From NCBI GenBank assembly GCA_023213395.1, contig CM041465.1, positions 220,541,741 to 220,605,740 on the forward strand: a stretch of DNA of 64,000 nucleotides. Reading direction: 5' to 3'. The translations under genes and the position numbers were made by a program. The notes beneath the pieces are model-generated. The model saw only the letters and a list, made by a program, of their open reading frames with translations. It ran no database searches and had not been told where the DNA came from. Numbering within the stretch: the stretch's first letter is position 1; every line of letters begins with the position of its first letter. The stretch is from Cycas panzhihuaensis (Eukaryota > Cycadophyta). This document shows positions 11,683 through 21,544 of this stretch, in pieces.

Positions 11683-13823
11683 ATGCCACCTAAGAGGCCT
11701 TCAAAGGTGGAAGAGCCACAAAAGGATACTTCACCTAAAGGGAAAGAAACAAGTAGATATAGAGCATTATAGTGGTCAAAAGAGTTAAAACTGAGAAGGG
11801 TAAGACGACTAAGTTCATAGAATAACGAGACTAAGGGATAGTCTGTTGAAGAATTTGAGGCAAGTGGAGCCCAGACACCTCAGGAACAAAGAGAGGGAAA
11901 TAATAGCAAATAAATGGTACTAACACCAGCCCCAATCAAGGATGACCTGTTTAGCCTAGAATATGAAGAAAAACCAAAGGTGGATAAGGAACATAAAGAC
12001 TCTCTAATAAGGAGGAAAGTATACTTATGGAAGGCACTCTGAAGGACCTAAGTGACAATGAGAAAAAGGCGGAGGAAGGTCCCTCAGCATATTGGAAAAT
12101 TTTGATCAGTCATACATAATGGTTACACTATTGATAGTATAAGTGCTAGGTGTGCCAGAACCTATACATCTAAAGACCCCATTTAAGAATCCATTATTTG
12201 GGAAGGATAATATTATAGTGAGCATTCCAAACACATCTCTAAAAGAAAAAGGTAAAGGAGAGGAGATAGAATCTAATGAGGAGGAAAAAGGGGAAGAATC
12301 ACCACTAGGTGGGACACTAGTGCAATCTCCCAGGATGGATGACTACAGAGATTTTGGGAAATTGATCTTTAACGACACTTCGGATGTAGCTGAACATGCA
12401 TATTTGTTTCAAAATTTGATTGACATAAAGAAAATTACGGATGAAGATGAGATAAAAGCCAAATTTACTTGTACATTAAGGGGAGTACCATTGGCATGGT
12501 ACAAGGAGTTGGATAAGAAAGAATCATGGGCCAACATAAAAAAGTCTTTTGAAGAAAGATTTTAAAAGTTCTGAAGTAATAAAGTAGTGGAAATTGCCCT
12601 CAGGGAAATCAAACAAAGACCCAGAGAATCAGTGTTAACTTATATCAGTCAGATGAAAATTATTGTGGCCAATATGATCAACAAAACTATGATAGATCAT
12701 AATATGAAAAATTATTTTGTCAGAGGACTAAATGAAAAGCTGAGAGCCATGATGCATGCACATCCATTGAAGTCATTCAAGAATGCTTAGTATTTAGCAC
12801 TCGATTTCGAGATGGAGATGGATGCTCAGGCTAGAGGACATGACCCCTCCCTATTGAGATTACAAGAGGAGATAAGGGAAATTAAACAGAATCAACATAA
12901 CAGACCCTTCTACCAGGTGGGAGTATCAGAGGAGGAATCAGAAGTAGAAGCTCTAATGAAGGAAGTGGCAAGATTGAAGATAAGGAATAATAGAGAGGAT
13001 GAAACAACAAAGAAGAAGAAGGATCATGAATTCAGAGTGGAAAAATAGTGCTACATCTGCAAGAAAGTTCGCACACGACCAAAAAGTGTGAACTTAATCC
13101 AAAGAATAGTGCATTATACCAAAGGGACAAATGGTACACATATGCGATGTCAATACTCATATGATGAAGGATTATTTTTACAACCCAAGAGGAAAATCAT
13201 ATAGAGGACGAGGTAGGGGAAGAGGAGGCAACCCACCCCAAAATATATACATAACGAGGAGTACACAGGAGCCCTCAAGGAAGAAACAACCAATGGGAAG
13301 ATGCCTTATATGCTTACAATTCAGGCATTGGAAATCTGAATGCCCAACCAAGTGGGAATATGAACAAAAACTGTCCGTATGTAATAACTGTGGGCCTAGT
13401 GAACACAAAATAGAGGATTGCAAAGGGAAAGTGAAAGCCGCCAACTTAATGACAATTATACCAGAAAGCAAAAATGTAAAACTCCAAAAGAAGCAAAAAG
13501 AGAAGGAAGATGAGTGGTATCCAAATCCACAGATAGAGATGAATCGATTTAAACAAGCAAAACAAGTGTTAGAGGAACTAGCTCAGGAAGAGACTATGTT
13601 ACCAATGGGAAAACCTAAGATCAAATATGTATATATAAGAAAGAATAAACATAAAGAGAAAGAAAAGATATCAGAAGAACCAAAAACACAACCTCAAATG
13701 GTACAAATGGAGGAATTATTTAAAGGATTACCAGTCAAAGATATTCCAAGAATATTGTTACTGATGGAGAATCAAGTGAAACAATTACAATTAACTATTC
13801 CTCTATGCCAAGTAATCGACTAG
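11683..13823 (+). pseudogene. gag of E4 with CCHC zinc knuckles
   Basis: An ATG at 11683 opens 'MPPKRPSKVEE', a basic N-terminus; at least three frameshifts follow. The capsid-like core is at 12330-12560 with 'FTCTLRGVPLAWYKEL' and 'SWANIKKSFEERF', the Retrotrans_gag signature. It continues in 12587-12790 ('RPRESVLTYISQM'). A coiled-coil-like acidic stretch at 12812-13048 is followed by a damaged knuckle 'CYICKK'. A Gly-Arg-rich linker (RGRGRGRGG, near 13205) leads to two CCHC knuckles, 'CLICLQFRHWKSEC' and 'CNNCGPSEHKIEDC' (about 13303-13420). A Lys/Glu-rich tail ends at 13823. Gag forms the particle and binds RNA through the knuckles. Confidence 0.88.
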
Positions 13824-13859
13824 ATTAAAGGAGGGATATTACAACAAGGAATTACCAAA

Positions 13860-14405
13860 AGTCTAAAGAAAGTGATACTATCATTTGACATGGATCCCAT
13901 GGTGATGATTATGGTATTGGGGGAAACATCTCCAAAAGTGATCATTGATGGGGGAGCAGCTATGAATGTACTACCCACCTCGATATGGCAAAAGTTGGGG
14001 AGCTCAAAATTGGAAGCGGTAACATATTTGTTAAAATTAGCCAATGAATTATTGATGTGACCTGTGGGAAAACTGGCCAATATCAAAGTGGATGTGGCAG
14101 GGATCATCATAAAAATTGACTTTACAATTATGGAAATAAAAAAGGGTGTAACACCCTATCCAGCCTTATTAGGAAGGCCTTGGCTATATAAGACCCAGTG
14201 TCTCCAAAACTGGAAGAACATGACCTTTACCTTATCAGATGGTGGAAACAAAGTGGTATTACTAATGTTGGGGAGGAATTTCATTGAGATGATACCTGAC
14301 AAAGGATCTAGTACAATCATCATAAGTGAAACAACAACCTCTTCCCTCGATGAAAAAAAATTTTACCATACGACCGAAGAACCTACCAAGTTAATTGACT
14401 ATTAA
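13860..14405 (+). pseudogene. aspartic protease of E4
   Basis: The frame reads 'SPKVIIDGGAAMNVLPTS', where the catalytic D-S-G-A has become D-G-G-A, then 'LLGRPWL' near 14170, the conserved late protease motif, followed by 'WKNMTFTLSDGGNKVVL'. One in-frame TGA at 14058-14060 separates the halves ('ELLM', stop, 'PVGKLANIKVDV'). This retropepsin would process the polyprotein. It directly follows gag with a frame change, the usual gypsy arrangement. Confidence 0.85.
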
Positions 14406-14925
14406 GAAGTCGAACCAACTCATTTTGGGAAAATTTATAACTCTTCAGATGACAAAAATGGGATGAGATTTGTGGATTACTAGTTGCAAGATGCTTACAA
14501 AGTAAATTCTTCTTCTCATAGGTATAACTTATTATCTAAATGTATAACTGAAAACATTAATGATAATTTAGTTTCTTTTGAATATATGATAACTAACGAT
14601 AGCTTAGTAGATACCAGAAACCTAGACCAAAACCCCCCTAGTAGACTTAGTATTTTTCATAGCCCTATAGTATCTAGTATTAACCTTAACCTCCCTTCTA
14701 CTTTAGGCATGGGTCCTAAGGTAGATTCCCTATCCCGCCTTATTACAACCTGGGGAAGGAAGTAATATTCCTTCCTCATCTTCTTTAGAGGTATACCCAC
14801 CCAGCAACCGATCCCTTCCAATAATTGGCACTAAATCCAAGCAAATGGAAGGGGAATCGATGGAAAATACTTCTAAGGACTCTGGTTTATGCAATAGGAT
14901 AACTATTCTAGAGGAAATAAACTTT
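14406..14925 (+). other. unassigned coding-like stretch between protease and second gag-like block of E4
   Basis: An open frame at 14484-14765 encodes a Ser/Asn-rich segment with no motif I recognise. It may be a linker that came with the following gag-like domain. Confidence 0.35.
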
Positions 14926-15440
14926 GAAACTTATATTAGAAACCATGTTAAACCTTTCTATGGGGAACAATTATATGGAACCACTCATTTAATCCATTGC
15001 ATAGAATACTGAATGGAGTAAGAAAATTGGGATAAGAATCAATGGAAAAAGGATCTAGCACGTACCTTACAGGGAACAACTTGGTCTTGGTACTTAGCCC
15101 ACCAAGCCACTCTCCAGGGTTGGAAGAAGTTATAAGCTGCGTTTAGGCTTTGATTCGACCACCCCAAACACTTAAACATTCCAGTATTCCATGTAGGCAA
15201 AAACCCTAGTGAGTACATATAAAAATGCAAATAAGAATGAACATCCCTAAGTATACTAAAAGAAACCTAGCCTAACTACTTTTATCATACCTTGGGAAGG
15301 GTAGCAAAGGACAGGTTCCTAAGAAAAGAACAAAATCTGGATATAACTTGGGAAATCCTTAAGGGATCTTTTATAAAAACTTTTATGCACTAGTCAGAAG
15401 ACAAAAATATTGATAAAATCTTGAAAAATATTAGAAGAAT
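14926..15440 (+). pseudogene. second gag-like domain inside the pol region of E4
   Basis: One frame from about 14938 reads 'RNHVKPFYGEQLYGTTHLIH', then 'ENWDKNQWKKDLARTLQGTT' and 'WSWYLAHQATLQGWKKL', then 'FDHPKHLNIPVFHVGKNPSE'. The T-L-x-G-x-x-x-x-W-Y ... W-x-x-L pattern is the Retrotrans_gag capsid signature, also present in this element's own gag (T-L-R-G-V-P-L-A-W-Y ... W-A-N-I). Further on, 'YHTLGRVAKDRFLRKEQNLD' resembles a gag C-terminal helix region. The two blocks are too different to be a recent duplication. Stops are mostly TAG and TAA at Gln, Trp or Arg positions. Gag-like sequence between protease and RT is not part of a standard gypsy layout. It could be an old fusion, a captured gag, or an insertion from another element. 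Confidence 0.6.
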
Positions 15441-15465
15441 GAGTATGAACTTAGAATAAGGAGTT

Positions 15466-16990
15466 ATGGTAATGAATAGAGAGAAGGAAGAATCAACATG
15501 TGATGAAAAAGAAGAAATCCCAAATTATCCTGCAGAATTTACAGAAGTCAATATTGGGGAAAGAAAAATAGAAGATACCCCTGGCCATAAAATCAGAAAC
15601 AAAGAAGATATTAAAGTAACCAAATTTAGAACTACTGAAATTAATATCAGAAGTAAAGAGGACCCTAAAATAATACGAATCAGAGACTACTAGGGTAACC
15701 AAACAGTAGCAAAGGCTCAATAATTATTTAAGGAATTTAGTGACGTATTTGCATGGTCATATAAAGACTTGAAGGGTATTCCCCTAGAAATGGGAATGCA
15801 TCACACCGATTTGGTTGAAGAAGCAAAACTGGTAAAGTAGAGACCATATCGTATGAATCCTAAATATAAAGAAAAGGTAAAAGTAGAGTTAGATAAAATG
15901 CTGAAAGCAGGGTATATCTACGAGACTAACTATAGTGACTGGGTGAGCCCTATAGTAGTAGTTCCCAAAAAGAATAGGAAAATACACATTTGTGTGGATT
16001 ATAGACAATTGAATAAGAGGATATTTAGAAGCCATGGGGGGAAATAAGATATATTCCTTCACCAATAGATTTAGTAGATATAATCAAGTGCAGATTACCC
16101 CAGAGAACCATGCAAAGACTACATTCATTATGGAATGGGGAACATATGCCTATATAGTAATGCCATTCGGTCTTACGAATGCTCCAACCACATTCTAGAG
16201 GATAGTGATCAATATATTCTAAAAATTAATTGGGGAAATAGTGATAGTATTCCTGGATGATTGGACGTTATATGGATTGATGAAAAATCATATGGAAAAC
16301 TTGAGGGAGATATTGTAGATATGCCGGGAGAATAAGTTATATTTAAATCTAGAGAAATGTACCTTTTTGGTACCCTTTGAAAATCTATTAGGACACATTG
16401 TCAGTAATGAGGGATTGCTAACAGATCCATCCAAGGTATCTGCAATCCTGCACTTTCCCATACCACTCATGAGGAGATAATTGAAAGGTTTCTTGGGTTT
16501 GACTGGATACTACAGAAAATTTATCAGGGGATATGCATGCATATCAGGACCCCTCGAGGAATTGTTAAAAAAAAGTATTGAATGGAAATGGATGGAAGAA
16601 TAGCAATAGGCATTCGAAGCATTGAAGAAAGCCATCACATCAGCACCTATATTGCAATTTCCTAATTGGAAGAAAACCTTCCATGTACACATGGATGCTT
16701 CACAATACGCTATTGGATGTGTATTGGCCCAACCAAGTGACGACAAGATAGACTATCCAATATACTTTGCAAGTTGAAAACTCACGAAAGCATAATAGAA
16801 CTATACCACAACAGAGAGAGAAGTGCTTAGGATGGTGTATGCACTATAGAAGTTTCGACACTACTTATTATCAAATCCATTCTTATTCTTTGTAAACCAT
16901 CAAGCACTTATGTACCTTGTAAATAAACTGATAATGAGAGGGTGAATTAGCAGATGGCTAATGGTGTTCCAAGAATTCTCTTTCAAAATC
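15466..16990 (+). pseudogene. reverse transcriptase and RNase H of E4
   Basis: A hydrophilic lead (15466-15693) runs into 'FKEFSDVFAWSYKDLKGIP' (15726-15785), then 'RPYRMNPKYKEKVKVELDKM' and 'WVSPIVVVPKKNRKIHICVDYRQLNKR' split near 15940-16020. A frameshift and small loss at 16020-16080 remove the first catalytic Asp block. RT resumes with 'FIMEWGTYAYIVMPFGLTNA' and 'VIVFLDDWTLYG' (catalytic DD intact, about 16245-16275). It continues with 'LGHIVSNEGLLTDPSKV' and '[11 protein letters not shown]'. RNase H follows: 'FHVHMDASQYAIGCVLAQ' (16680-16735), 'TTEREVLRMVYAL' and 'FRHYLL'. The enzyme would copy element RNA into cDNA. Most stops are TAG. Confidence 0.9.
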
Positions 16991-18393
16991 ATTATGAAAC
17001 TAGGAAAAACTCATATTATACATGACCAGTTGTCAAGAATTTTGAATGGAGAAAAGGCCACGGGAGTACTAGATGACTTCCCAGATGTGGCGTTGTTCAG
17101 TGTGGAGGTAGTTCTAACAGACTGGTACGAGGGGATACTAGAGTATTTAGCAATTGGAGAGGTACTGCCAGAATTGGACCATACAGAATGGTGGATTTTT
17201 GTTAGAAAAGTAGAGCCATATCAACTAATAAAAGGGGAATTATATAAACTAGGACCAGATGAAGTGTTGTAGCGGTGCGTCTAGCCACACGAGATCAGCC
17301 AAATTATGTCCTAAGTACATAAGGTGTAGCAGGTGGACATATGAGAAAATTAGCAACATGGAGGAAAATTCTGGTGGCCATCTATGTTCGAAGATGTAAG
17401 AAAGTGGATTCAAGCATGCGACTATTATCAATGGGTTGGAAAACTTAATCAGCAAGATTTCCAACCCCTACATCCAATTTTACCTTTAGCACCATTTAAG
17501 AAATGGGGGCTCGACTTCGTTGGACCGATTAAACCAGTCGCCCGATGATCCAAAGCTCGATATATCCTAGTAGCAACTAATTACATGACCAAGTGGGTAG
17601 AAGCAAGAGCCTTGAGGAAAGAAGATGCAAAAAGCACTGCCTAATTTCTTTACGAAGTGATTATTACGCGTTTTGGATGCCCTTTGGAGATTATAAGTGA
17701 TCAAGGAGCCCATTTTTTTAATCAAACCATAGAGATATTGACATCAGCCTTCATGATAAGCCATCAGAAATCTATACCGTATTACCCAAGGGTAAATGGA
17801 TAAGTGAAAAGTTCAAACAAAATAATTGAAAATTGTTTAAGGAAAATATGTGATGTAGGGAGATCTGATTGGGCTGAGAAATTGCCATCTGTGTTATGGG
17901 CATTTAGAACAACCTATAAAAGATCAATTGGACACAATCCATTCTAGCTTGTTTATGGAATAAAGGCCTTTCTTCTGACTGAATTCGAGATATCGAACTT
18001 AAGAATCACCATGCAATGTCGATTGGACGATTTCCAATCCTTACGATAAAGATTGGAAGAATTGGTATAGCTAGAGGAAAAAAGATATATGGTGAAATGG
18101 TTACAAAACATAGAGAAAATATGGCAAAAGGCATGGCATGACCAACATCTACATAAACCACAATTCAAAGAAGGTGACTAAGTATTGCTTTGTGACAACA
18201 AGTTTAGAATACACCCCAGCAAGCTCAAGATGCGATGGTTAGGACCTTACATTGCAGAAAAAAATTTTGATAATGGATCTGTACAACTACGAGAAATTGA
18301 TGGTCCATTACTACCAACCTCAGTGATGGTAGCAGAATAAAACCGTATATTGAGTAGACTAATCTACCAACTGGATCAGCTGGTTGTACCATA
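16991..18393 (+). pseudogene. integrase of E4
   Basis: After 'IHDQLSRI' (end of the RNase H linker) the HHCC zinc-binding zone (about 17270-17440) is scrambled, keeping 'CDYYQWVGKLNQQDF'. The catalytic core is clear: 'KKWGLDFVGPI' (first Asp, near 17512), 'YILVATNYMTKWVEARAL', 'CPLEIISDQGAHFFNQ' (second Asp, near 17695), 'YYPRVNG' and 'ENCLRKICD' (third acidic position), then 'EKLPSVLWAFRTTYKRSIGH' and 'LVYGIKAFL'. The C-terminal SH3-like part reads 'FKEGD', 'RIHPSKLKMRWLGPYIAE'. No chromodomain follows. Confidence 0.9.
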
Positions 18394-18617
18394 GTGTATT
18401 GCATGAAGTTAACGCAAATTGAATTGCCTTTCTACTGGAATGTGACCCAATTCAGTATAAAAATAAAACTACAAAAAAAAATTAAAAAACAAGAAAAAAC
18501 AACTGCAACTCATATCATATCCATAAGCAATAAGAGGAATCATCAACAAAAAAGATATTATGACAAAAGGAATTAAGGATAAGATAAGAATTCTGTCAAA
18601 AAAATTAATATTTCATA

Positions 18618-18950
18618 TGCATACAAGTAAAATACACTATACGTACTGGGAAAAGTATGTTACCAGGTACGCATTATGTAAAATAAGTTAAAATATACTA
18701 TATATACAAGAAAAGTATGTTACCGAGTATGCACTGTGTAAAATAAGTCAAAATATACTATACATACTAGAAAAGTATGTTACTAGGTACACACTATGTA
18801 AAATAAGTCAAAATACATTATACGTACTAGAAAAGTACACTACTAGGTATGCACAATTAAAAAAATGAATAAGTTAACTGGTTTACATTATACGTACCTA
18901 AAAAGTACATAGTTGAGTACGCATAGAACAAAAGGGTCATATAAGACAAA
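18618..18950 (+). repeat. minisatellite with ~60-bp period
   Basis: About five and a half imperfect copies of a unit such as AAAATATACTATACGTACTAG / AAAAGTATGTTACTAGGTAC / GCACTATGTAAAATAAGTC, starting near 18624, 18684, 18744, 18804 and 18875. Each unit carries several GTAC palindromes. The array lies between integrase and the extra ORF, and its last copy overlaps the ORF start. Its AGGTACGCA motif also occurs repeatedly in the E4 LTR U3. Confidence 0.9.
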
Positions 18951-20301
18951 AATATATACTACATACCTGCAAGCATTCTTGCACGGTACGCAATGGAAAA
19001 AAGAAGATGATTCAAATTTTAAGTTCGCACAAAGAAATGTACCAAGAAGAACCTCTGTGATCCAAGGAAGCAAAAGGACAAAAGGCGGCACAAAATTAGG
19101 TGAAGACCTCAAGAAAATAGCAACCATACTAGAAAAAGGTATGCATATAGGGTTCACATCCGTACTCCTTGGTTATTCTCAGTTTATCTCTGGAAGTCCA
19201 TAGCCCATCATGAGAACAGCAGGTTGTTAAGAGGCTTTTTTATCGAAGTTAAAGAAAGACCTAGAAGCATTACCTTCTCAATTTCAGACCAAGATTAAGC
19301 AGGCTGGTTGGGGAGAATACATATATTGTAACCATATTTATTATGATCAAGAAATTATGGAACACATCTTGATAGAACTAAAAAAAGATATGAAGAAAAT
19401 CAAGTTAGATGCAGAAATAATTCATCTGATAACATGGATTCCAAATGAAGGGGAAGTTCCCATGGCTACCAAGAGATTAGAGATGGACCGTCAGCTATGG
19501 TTGAAAGAATTCTGTTAGGAAAACACACAACTTACCTCTGGAGGAATTCGTGTGGCAGATATAAAAGATGTCAGATTGCAATGGATAGCAAAAGTCATTA
19601 ATTCCAGGTTTTTATCAAAATGGAAATACACATACATTTCAGGAGGAATGATACCAATACTACTAAAAATCTAGGATGGGGAGAAGTTGGATTGGTTAGA
19701 ATTTCTAGCCGATAACATGAGGAAGCAGATTCAGGAAATAATGACACATCCTTTTCATCACCCTTCATTGTTATTAGCCATTCTATTTTATTAATATCCA
19801 AATGTACAATTAACAAAAACAACTACTTCTCTAAAAGAACCACTTATTAAATGGTGGGTGACTAAGTTTCTAGACACTATACATGATCAAGAATTAAAAA
19901 AGAGGGTTCAAAAGCAAATGAGTAAAGTTCTCAAATAGTTACAGCAAACCCCTAAGACACCCATTCGTCATTGGGCTAAGTAAACAATACGAAAAAGTAG
20001 CAAAAGAAAGAAAGATGAAGAGGAACTAGCAGAGACAGAAGAAATAGAACCTTCCTTGGAAGAATGGGAAGAATTTCCACCCATAATGGAGACAGGAGAG
20101 ACATCAACACCACCTCCATTGGACAATAAATCATGCCAGATCATCCAACTAATTACAGAAATGGACAAAGGGTACAAGGCAGAGATAGTAACCCTTTAGG
20201 AAAAAATCAAAGAAATGGATATAATAATTGCCACACTTACCCAAATAAATGAGGAAATTTTGGCTACGCTAATAGAACAGTAGTCCTGGGAGTAGCCTTG
20301 A
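18913..20301 (+). pseudogene. extra ORF downstream of integrase in E4 (ORF3)
   Basis: A single reading frame runs for about 1.39 kb (some 460 codons) with no frameshift. About ten in-frame stops, mainly TAG plus a few TAA, fall where CAG, TGG or CAA are plausible ancestors. It starts 'MSTHRTKGSYKTKIY', is Lys/Arg-rich early ('GSKRTKGGTKLGEDLKKIAT'), and has a globular middle ('FQTKIKQAGWGEYIYC', 'HLITWIPNEGEVPMATKR'). A very acidic Pro/Ser/Thr stretch follows ('EEELAETEEIEPSLEEWEEF'), then a heptad-like C-terminus ('IKEMDIIIATLTQINEEI'). No signal peptide or membrane span is obvious, so an envelope role is not supported. Extra ORFs after pol are known in Athila and Tat gypsy lineages. I recognise no family here. 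Confidence 0.6.
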
Positions 20302-20386
20302 GAAAGGGAGGGGGTGGAATACCCCAAATTTTTGAAATTTTTATTGACCAAGGATGTTCAAACCCATCATGTTGACCCGAGATGGA
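20302..20386 (+). other. 3' untranslated end of E4 with purine tract
   Basis: AGAAAGGGAGGGGGTGG near 20301-20315 is the best polypurine-tract candidate, but it lies about 70 bp before the LTR. Immediately before the LTR only CGAGATGGA is purine-rich, so the true primer site is uncertain. Confidence 0.4.
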
Positions 20387-21217
20387 TGTTGGGGCATATT
20401 GTGACACGTTGGGCTATGAGAAGGCCAGAGAGAGACTGGGTAACCTTAGATGTGTAGGTATAGACCGTACGGAGGTATACATATAGTAAAAAGATAGAAA
20501 AGTTAGAATTCTAGGTATGTATGATAGGTGTGTACCTGAGAAGGTATGCAACACAGATACATACCTCTAGCAGAATGCAAACAGATGGTAAAGGTATGCA
20601 TGACAGAACCTGATAAAAGGATACCTGGGATGATGTCAGGCATACGTACAGATATACAGATGGATTAAGACAATCGTTAAGAAGATTAACCAATGGTTAG
20701 TAAAAGGTACGTTTGTGACTGGAAGGGTATGGTTGTGATAGACAATCATAACCCTTCAGTTAAAGGACACCAAGAAGGTGTATTTAAGTGATTTCACAAG
20801 GACCATTTGGCTAGGGTGAGAGCCAAGTATTCAAACACATTGGTACGAAGACTAGTACATATGATAACAACCTGAAGGTGTGTATTGATGGGTACCTTCT
20901 AGGCACACATGTGACAGCGGCAGTGTATGTGACTGGAATGCACAGGGAATGCATTCTAATACCTTTTGTACAAGAACTTATTGCTTAATAAAATAAAGAG
21001 TTATGTGGAAATATGGATTCTATCCTTGTAATAAGGATGAATTGCTAAATATGTGCTGATTATTTTACTACTGTGTGTAAACTGTGATATAATTGTGTAG
21101 AATGGTGAATAAATCTATGTGTTGATTATGTTGACTGTATCCTAAACTAGATTACAACCTGTGTTACCTTGACAAGTGCATTGATCTCATAAGGGATGTG
21201 AAATCTATAAGTCAACA
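20387..21217 (+). repeat. 3' LTR of E4
   Basis: Starts TGTTGGGGCATATTGTGACACG and ends AAGTCAACA, followed by the target-site copy GTTAA (21218-21222). It is near-colinear with 10710-11542. Differences are scattered and mostly transitions. Confidence 0.94.
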
Positions 21218-21222
21218 GTTAA

Positions 21223-21530
21223 TACTCACCATCCCACTCCCACCTTTTACACATGTGAGTCCACACATGTTAAGGTAAGTCAGGTAAGGTTAAGTTTAAC
21301 TTAAGTATTATTTTAATGTTGTTTAAATTTTAGAGGTTTCCCTCCTCCCTCACAACTATATATTTTTAGGATGAAAAACCTCAGTGTCTTCAGACACCAC
21401 CAACATTTAGAAATCTGATGTACTCTCATAAGATGGATTAAATAATATGTACTTTGCTTATGTTTTCTCATGATGAATTAGCATGTAAATACTTGCTCTA
21501 CTCTACATTCCTTATATTATTTTTCCAACA
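21223..21530 (+). repeat. remainder of the E3 5' LTR
   Basis: Continues the 12-bp LTR start at 10698-10709 after E4 and matches 24746-25062 (ACATGTGAG, GGTAAGTC, TTGTTTAAATTTTAGAGG and so on). It ends TTTTCCAACA. The 3' LTR has one extra short repeat (GAGGTTGAGGAGG). Confidence 0.93.
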
Positions 21531-21532
21531 TT

Positions 21533-21544
21533 TGGTATTAGAGT
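21533..21544 (+). promoter_or_regulatory. tRNA-iMet primer-binding site of E3
   Basis: TGGTATTAGAGT differs from the standard TGGTATCAGAGC site by two C-to-T changes and begins two bases after the 5' LTR. A 'GAGCTCAGATCTTG'-type repeat follows. Confidence 0.9.

Larger units (their letters stand above)
10710..21217 (+). mobile_element. E4: full-length Ty3/gypsy retrotransposon with extra domains
   Basis: Target-site duplication GTTAA at 10705-10709 and 21218-21222. LTRs 10710-11542 and 20387-21217 (833 and 831 bp) both begin TGTTGGGGCATATT. Internal order: gag with zinc knuckles, protease, a second gag-like block, reverse transcriptase, RNase H, integrase, a minisatellite, an extra ORF, 3' LTR. 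RT before integrase makes it Ty3/gypsy. No chromodomain was seen, so it is probably not a chromovirus. I could not match it to a named clade. It sits 12 bp inside the E3 5' LTR, so it is younger than E3. At 10.5 kb it is intact in structure but decayed in sequence. Confidence 0.95.

Noticed and set aside
13178-14110. Minus-strand open frames across the E4 gag and protease
   Set aside because: They are complements of the zinc-knuckle and protease frames, which carry recognisable motifs on the plus strand.
18913-20301. Envelope protein for the E4 extra ORF
   Set aside because: No signal peptide, no transmembrane stretch and no cleavage-site pattern could be seen, so only 'unknown ORF' is supported.
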